Virus record (IMG/VR): IMGVR_UViG_3300010885_012575
Coordinates: 1-26,116 of that record
Length of the DNA: 26,116 bases
Reading direction: 5' to 3' (one strand)
Source: a virus
In this document: piece by piece, positions 23,001 to 26,116 of the stretch
Layout: each line of letters begins with the position of its first letter
Position numbering within the stretch: position 1 is the stretch's first letter
Position numbers and translations under genes: made by a program
The notes under the pieces: generated by a model
Seen by the model: the letters and a program-made list of their open reading frames with translations, nothing else
The model's database searches: none
What the model was told of the DNA's origin: nothing

Positions 23001-25708
23001 GCAACACTGACTACAGATTTAAAGAACTATGGTTAGCTGGTAGTACCATATATCTAGGTGCAGCAGTTATCAGCGAAGTCAATGGTGTAGTAAATTTACC
23101 AGCTGGTTCAACAGTGGGCGGAGTCACCGTTGATGATAGCCTAACTCAAATTAACTCATCCTTGGGCACATTGTATGCAAATGCTGCCACCCAGTCCACT
23201 GCCATTACCAATTTAATTGGTAATGCTGGAGCGCAAGCAACTAGTCTTAATTCTATTGCCGCAAATACTGGTGCATATTACACTTATGCCAATGCCAACA
23301 TTGGCACATTGTACAACGGAAATGTAACCACCAATGCCAATTTAGGTGCATATCAAACATACGCCAATGCCAACATTGGCACATTGTACAACGGAAATGT
23401 GACCACCAATGCCAATCTTGGCGCATACCAAACATATGCCAATGCCAATGTAGTAGCCATACAATCCAATCTTGGCGCATACCAAACATATGCCAATGCC
23501 AATGTTGTGGCAATACAAGCCAACCTGGGTGCATTTTACAACTATGCTAACAGTAAAATTGGAACCAATACAAACAGCAACTTAGTCGTTGTTGCAACGA
23601 CGAATTCAACATCAACTACAACAGGTGCACTGATCGTTGCAGGTGGTGCAGGTATTGCTGGAAACGTAACAGCGAATAATTTTAGTGTCTCAAGTTCTGG
23701 AATTGCCCCAAATACAGGAATATATCAGTCTGGGGTAAATGGAATACTAGGTTTTTCTGCTGGTACCTACAAAAGAATGAATCTCTACGGTCTCGGCGGA
23801 CTGGGTATTGGTAACAATATAACCGCTGCATCACTTCTTGAGCTTAACATAACCAGTGTTCCTATTGGAATAGGCACGCCTACTGCAACAAATGGAATTG
23901 GTATCTATAACTCGGGTGGTACTTGGGCACCTGGTTACGGCATTGTTTCAAATGTAAATATAAATTCACTTAGGTCAACCACTATTGACCTTTATGATGG
24001 CACGGACACAGGTTCTGTTGCTACTGCCAGTACGTTATATATTGAAGGTGCACCAATTGGTTCATCCAATGGTGCTGGCACAGTAATTACGAATCCATAT
24101 GCTTTATACATAGCATCTGGAGCAGCATATTTTGGTGGTAACTTAAAAACAATTGGTAACATTGTAGCAGCATCAACCGCACCCGCAACATCAACTACTA
24201 CAGGTGCATTAGTTGTCAAAGGTGGTGCTGGTATTGCAGGTAACCTTGTTATTGCCACAACAGGTGATGTATCAGCCAATATTGGATTATTGTTTAATAG
24301 TAATATAAGCACACAAGCCAATCTTGGATTATTGTTTAATAGTAATATAAGCACACAAGCCAATCTTGGTGCATATCAAATTTGGTCTAATTCTAATGCA
24401 GCCAGTCAAGCCACAAGTATCAATGCTATAAATGCCAATATTGGTGCATATCAAACTTATGCCAACGCTAATATTGCAACCATACAGGCCAATCTAGGTG
24501 CATATCAAACTTATGCCAACGCTAATATTGCAACCATACAGGCCAATCTAGGTGCATATCAGACTTATGCCAATGCCAATGTTGTAGCAATACAAGCCAA
24601 TCTAGGTGCATATCAGACGTGGGCTAACGCTAATGTCGCTGGATTGCAAACATCTATTAATAGTTTACAAACTGGCGCTAATACTAATACAGCAGCATAT
24701 CTTTCAAAGACCATAACTGTTGGTAATATTACAGCTACGGGTACTACGGTATTGCAAGGTAATGTACAAATTACCGGCGAAGGTGAGTTTATTACCAACA
24801 ACCTAATTGTGGGCGGAAACCTATTCATAAAAGGTAATACCACTACAATTGATTCTGTTAAAGTAACCACAAATGATTTGGCCTATATAGCTGCGGCTAA
24901 TGCTGTCTCAGCAGCCGCAGCCGATGGCGCAGGATTAATTACACCATACGCAGCACTGACATTTAAAAACGCTACTACAAGTTGGCAGTCAAACGTATCC
25001 ATCACTCCAAGTGCCAACGTAACACAAAATCTAGGCACTAGCTCAAATTACTGGGGTACTGTATTTGCTGGAAATTTGGTATCAAACTCTCATTTAGTTA
25101 GTGCCGCAACTGTATCAACATCAACATCAACCGGGGCATTGGTTGTTACAGGTGGCGTTGGTATTGGTGGTAATCTTTATGTTGGCGGATCTAGTGGAAA
25201 TGCAGCGATATTGACTGGTAATGTTAACATCACTGGAAATATACTTCCTGCCGGAGCAAACATAACATATAATTTAGGTAGCACAACACAGTGGTGGAAC
25301 ACCTTCTACGGTGTTTCTACACAAGCCAAGTACGCCGACTTGGCAGAAAATTACGTTGCAGATGCAACGTATGCTCCAGGCACAGTCGTAGTATTTGGTG
25401 GCTCTGCAGAAATTACAGTGACCAACCAAGATCATGATCCAAGAATAGCTGGCGTGATATCCACAAATCCGGCGTATCTAATGAATGCTGCCATGGCCGG
25501 ACTACCAGTTGCACTACAAGGTCGCGCTCCTTGTCTAGTACTTGGCCCTGTTGACCGAGGTGATTTATTGGTAAGTAGCGGTCTAGCGGGTGTAGCTCAA
25601 AAACTAGATAAATCCTGTTTTGAACACGGCTGTGTTATTGGAAAAAGCCTTGAAAACATCGCCTCCTCAGAAGTACAACTCATCGAAATCGTAGTTGGCC
25701 TCAGATAA
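20081..25708 (+). CDS. Giant repeat-containing tail fibre / adhesin
   Basis: This 1875-residue protein is rich in Thr, Asn, Ala, Gly and Ile with almost no cysteine, as in trimeric beta fibres. Regions: N-terminal attachment part (1-115); repeats of 'TGNAVxTGGYIxxLANxTxTTA' (about 120-285); eight 40-residue units of 'TTGNITNLTGSTVN...' (about 300-640); a part shared with the preceding gene (about 770-885); four 'STTTGALxVxGGxGIAGN' modules (near 890, 1173, 1364, 1676); two blocks of 'AYQTYANANxxxxQANLG' (about 1060-1160 and 1445-1530); two 'NLG...W' modules before a C-terminal domain (about 1750-1875) with KYADLAENYVAD, YAPGTVVVFGG, GRAPCLVLGPV and GDLLVSSG. The last domain resembles capping domains of fibres in marine T4-like phages. 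It probably recognises the host surface. Confidence 0.8.
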   Translation: MAIGKISGSMLNNNLERQGVDLAFQSNLLYLDVNNLRVGVINSSPQYAFDSSGNVKLAKIIILGNTITSNTGVVNFGSNANITVTGGANKSILNTDGNGNLKWSSLSELASIIDTVFIANLSTGNAVISGGYISALSNITVTTGNVGSWYAAALNSSAANISGPLYATSINTANAVVTGGYINGLANLTATTAQTTNLSTGNAVITGGYINNLANLTATTAQATNLSSGNVVVTGGYITGLANANAAVGTFATLNASAANVSGPLFATSLNTANAVVSGGYIYNLANISVSTANVITGNINSLNATTGNITNLTGTTVNAAATTTTTLNTTTANITTGNVNTLNTTTGNITNLTGSTVNVAETTTTRINSTAANITTGNIDQLNTTTANITTGNINTLNTTTGNITNLTGSTVNAAATTTTTLNSTTANITTGNINTLNTTTGNITNLTGSTVNAAATTSTVLNSTAANITTGNINTLNTTTGNITNLTGSTVNVAETTTTRINSTTANIVIGNVNQLNTATGNISNLTGSTVNVADTTTTRINSTTANITTGNVNQLNTATGNITNLAGLTVNVAETTTTRLNSTTANITTGNVNQLNTATGNITTLGVSTATITTLNSTFSNITTAEVVTGNINQQNTVTGNITNLRADNFSSPNVLITSGTLDNVEITGSGNITLGGNIIARWLRGNVDGRIGNFSQVVNAVSLNAGGNSYIATSGVQLQNVRVTSNTITSTSGNLIISADKTDANHVVRFDSISAIGLPIGTYLERPGDPDLGYLRYNSDIGTIEWWTGYSWGTATNTITSEILYPDGVNNVLTLGQIASTDGVLVNINGTIQQAGVAYTVNLNQITFTEAPLVTDIIEIRYLAAGVAAANYYGGDVGGNVHILATTQSSSTTTGALIVDGGVGIAKDVHVAGTIYGTVVGTINVAGGINGTIIGNTNPASGAFTTITTAGDISAGGNIVPTANVVYTLGNTDYRFKELWLAGSTIYLGAAVISEVNGVVNLPAGSTVGGVTVDDSLTQINSSLGTLYANAATQSTAITNLIGNAGAQATSLNSIAANTGAYYTYANANIGTLYNGNVTTNANLGAYQTYANANIGTLYNGNVTTNANLGAYQTYANANVVAIQSNLGAYQTYANANVVAIQANLGAFYNYANSKIGTNTNSNLVVVATTNSTSTTTGALIVAGGAGIAGNVTANNFSVSSSGIAPNTGIYQSGVNGILGFSAGTYKRMNLYGLGGLGIGNNITAASLLELNITSVPIGIGTPTATNGIGIYNSGGTWAPGYGIVSNVNINSLRSTTIDLYDGTDTGSVATASTLYIEGAPIGSSNGAGTVITNPYALYIASGAAYFGGNLKTIGNIVAASTAPATSTTTGALVVKGGAGIAGNLVIATTGDVSANIGLLFNSNISTQANLGLLFNSNISTQANLGAYQIWSNSNAASQATSINAINANIGAYQTYANANIATIQANLGAYQTYANANIATIQANLGAYQTYANANVVAIQANLGAYQTWANANVAGLQTSINSLQTGANTNTAAYLSKTITVGNITATGTTVLQGNVQITGEGEFITNNLIVGGNLFIKGNTTTIDSVKVTTNDLAYIAAANAVSAAAADGAGLITPYAALTFKNATTSWQSNVSITPSANVTQNLGTSSNYWGTVFAGNLVSNSHLVSAATVSTSTSTGALVVTGGVGIGGNLYVGGSSGNAAILTGNVNITGNILPAGANITYNLGSTTQWWNTFYGVSTQAKYADLAENYVADATYAPGTVVVFGGSAEITVTNQDHDPRIAGVISTNPAYLMNAAMAGLPVALQGRAPCLVLGPVDRGDLLVSSGLAGVAQKLDKSCFEHGCVIGKSLENIASSEVQLIEIVVGLR
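21002..22006 (+). repeat. 120-bp period repeats in the giant fibre gene
   Basis: Units starting with GG(T/C)AA(C/T)AT at 21002, 21122, 21287, 21407, 21527, 21647, 21767 and 21887 are spaced exactly 120 bp, except one step of 165 bp, which is 120 plus 45 (a 15-codon partial unit). Some units are nearly identical DNA: 21241-21315 and 21481-21555 match over about 75 bases. Each unit encodes 40 residues. Confidence 0.85.
23288..23437 (+). repeat. 75-bp tandem repeat in the giant fibre gene
   Basis: A segment starting GCCAATGCCAACATTGGCAC occurs at 23288 and again at 23363, a 75-bp step encoding 25 residues (AYQTYANANIGTLYNGNVTT plus five more). Related 18-residue units follow to about 23530. Confidence 0.8.
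24282..24365 (+). repeat. Exact 42-bp tandem duplication
   Basis: 24282-24323 is repeated without change at 24324-24365, encoding LLFNSNISTQANLG twice. The absence of synonymous changes suggests a recent duplication. Confidence 0.9.
24446..24553 (+). repeat. Exact 54-bp tandem duplication
   Basis: 24446-24499 is repeated without change at 24500-24553, encoding AYQTYANANIATIQANLG twice. A diverged third copy follows from 24554. Confidence 0.9.
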
Positions 25709-25753
25709 AAAATCCGCAATAATCGTGCTGTAATGCCATACTTTCCTGTTTTG

Positions 25754-25761
25754 GCTAAATA
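25754..25761 (+). promoter_or_regulatory. Possible late promoter box (GCTAAATA)
   Basis: GCTAAATA in the 84-base spacer after the giant fibre gene; the predicted start is 25767, with GAGGA (25782-25786) before the ATG at 25793. The TAAATA core is kept. No terminator is visible between the giant fibre gene and this box. Confidence 0.4.
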
Positions 25762-25792
25762 CTCATATTAGCTAATTTCATGAGGATTAAAA

Positions 25793-26116
25793 ATGGCCGT
25801 TACTAGAATTAAGAATAATCAGATCACTGATAGCACAATTACATATCAAAAAATTGCAACTGGTACACTGACCGGTGCATTGTTTAATCCAGATTTAACA
25901 ATCAATTCTAATATTAGTATTACCGGAAATTTGCAAGTTTCTGGCGATACTACCACAGTTAGTTCTATTAACACACTGGTCAATGACCCGTTATTGATCC
26001 TAAACAACGGATATACTGGTGTCCCTGCATACGATGTTGGTGTATTGATCAATCGTGCTCTGGGTTCATTGGGCACTATGGTGGCATGAATGCTGCCCTA
26101 GTATGGCGTGAAAGCG
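25793..26116 (+). pseudogene. Fibre/appendage protein, apparently frameshifted, runs off the right edge
   Basis: The frame from ATG 25793 gives 98 residues: MAVTRIKNNQITDSTITYQK, then ISITGNLQVSGDTTTVSSIN, VNDPLLILNNGYTGVPAYDV and NRALGSLGTMVA, with stop at 26087-26089. The module is that of the cluster's fibre proteins, in which the text after 'NRxLGSL' normally continues to a 'NxAxVWRES' strand. That continuation is present in the -1 frame: from 26071 it reads GHYGGMNAALVWRES and stays open to the window end. So the intact gene very likely needs a one-base shift around 26066-26074. This could be a true mutation, programmed frameshifting or a sequencing/assembly error; the edge prevents a decision. 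The ribosome site is GAGGA. Confidence 0.65.

Noticed and set aside
20950-24640. CRISPR-like periodic repeats
   Set aside because: The repeats are in-frame protein repeats inside a single long gene with no spacer-like unique segments.

Overview
The window is a segment of a T4-like contractile-tailed (myovirus) phage genome, probably from an environmental lineage close to the marine and freshwater T4-like phages (cyanophage and pelagiphage types). The evidence is the recognisable T4 core set: late sigma factor gp55, recombination nuclease subunits gp47 and gp46, baseplate proteins gp26 and gp51, portal gp20, prohead core, protease gp21, scaffold gp22 and major capsid gp23. Late promoters of the TATAAATA type precede many virion genes. 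I cannot name the host from the sequence. No tRNA, rRNA or CRISPR array was seen.

Layout. (1) 1-420, minus strand: start of a tail or baseplate structural gene that runs off the left edge. (2) 484-6547, plus strand: gp55, gp47 and gp46, then a translationally coupled pair of accessory enzymes (a short-chain dehydrogenase-like protein and a radical SAM protein), a SegE-type GIY-YIG protein and a small Cys/His protein. (3) 6548-7002: a 455-base gene-free interval in which almost every stretch can fold into a hairpin; I call it a candidate structured non-coding RNA. (4) 8060-7003, minus strand: gp26-like and gp51-like baseplate genes. They diverge from the next gene across a 51-bp spacer holding two interleaved late promoters. 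(5) 8112-16452, plus strand: a long tape-measure-like protein and the head module gp20, small protein, acidic core protein, gp21, gp22, gp23. (6) 16453-17376: an HNH/NUMOD3 homing endonuclease cassette bounded by two terminators, with its own late promoter placed so that its mRNA should be leaderless. (7) 17473-18264: a virion structural protein. (8) 18611-18306, minus strand: a small gene with its own late promoter, sharing a bidirectional terminator with the structural gene. (9) 18703 to the right edge: fibre and appendage genes, including an 1875-residue repeat-built fibre (20081-25708) and a last gene that appears frameshifted.

How the parts work together. gp46/gp47 process DNA ends for recombination-dependent replication. 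gp55 redirects host RNA polymerase to late promoters, and the TATAAATA-like boxes found here are the expected targets. gp20 to gp23 build the prohead, gp21 matures it, and the baseplate and fibre genes build the tail and host-binding apparatus. The items most worth a second look are the structured intergenic RNA candidate, the dehydrogenase/radical SAM pair, the leaderless endonuclease message, the interleaved divergent promoters, the frameshift at the right edge and the exact-period repeats in the giant fibre gene.
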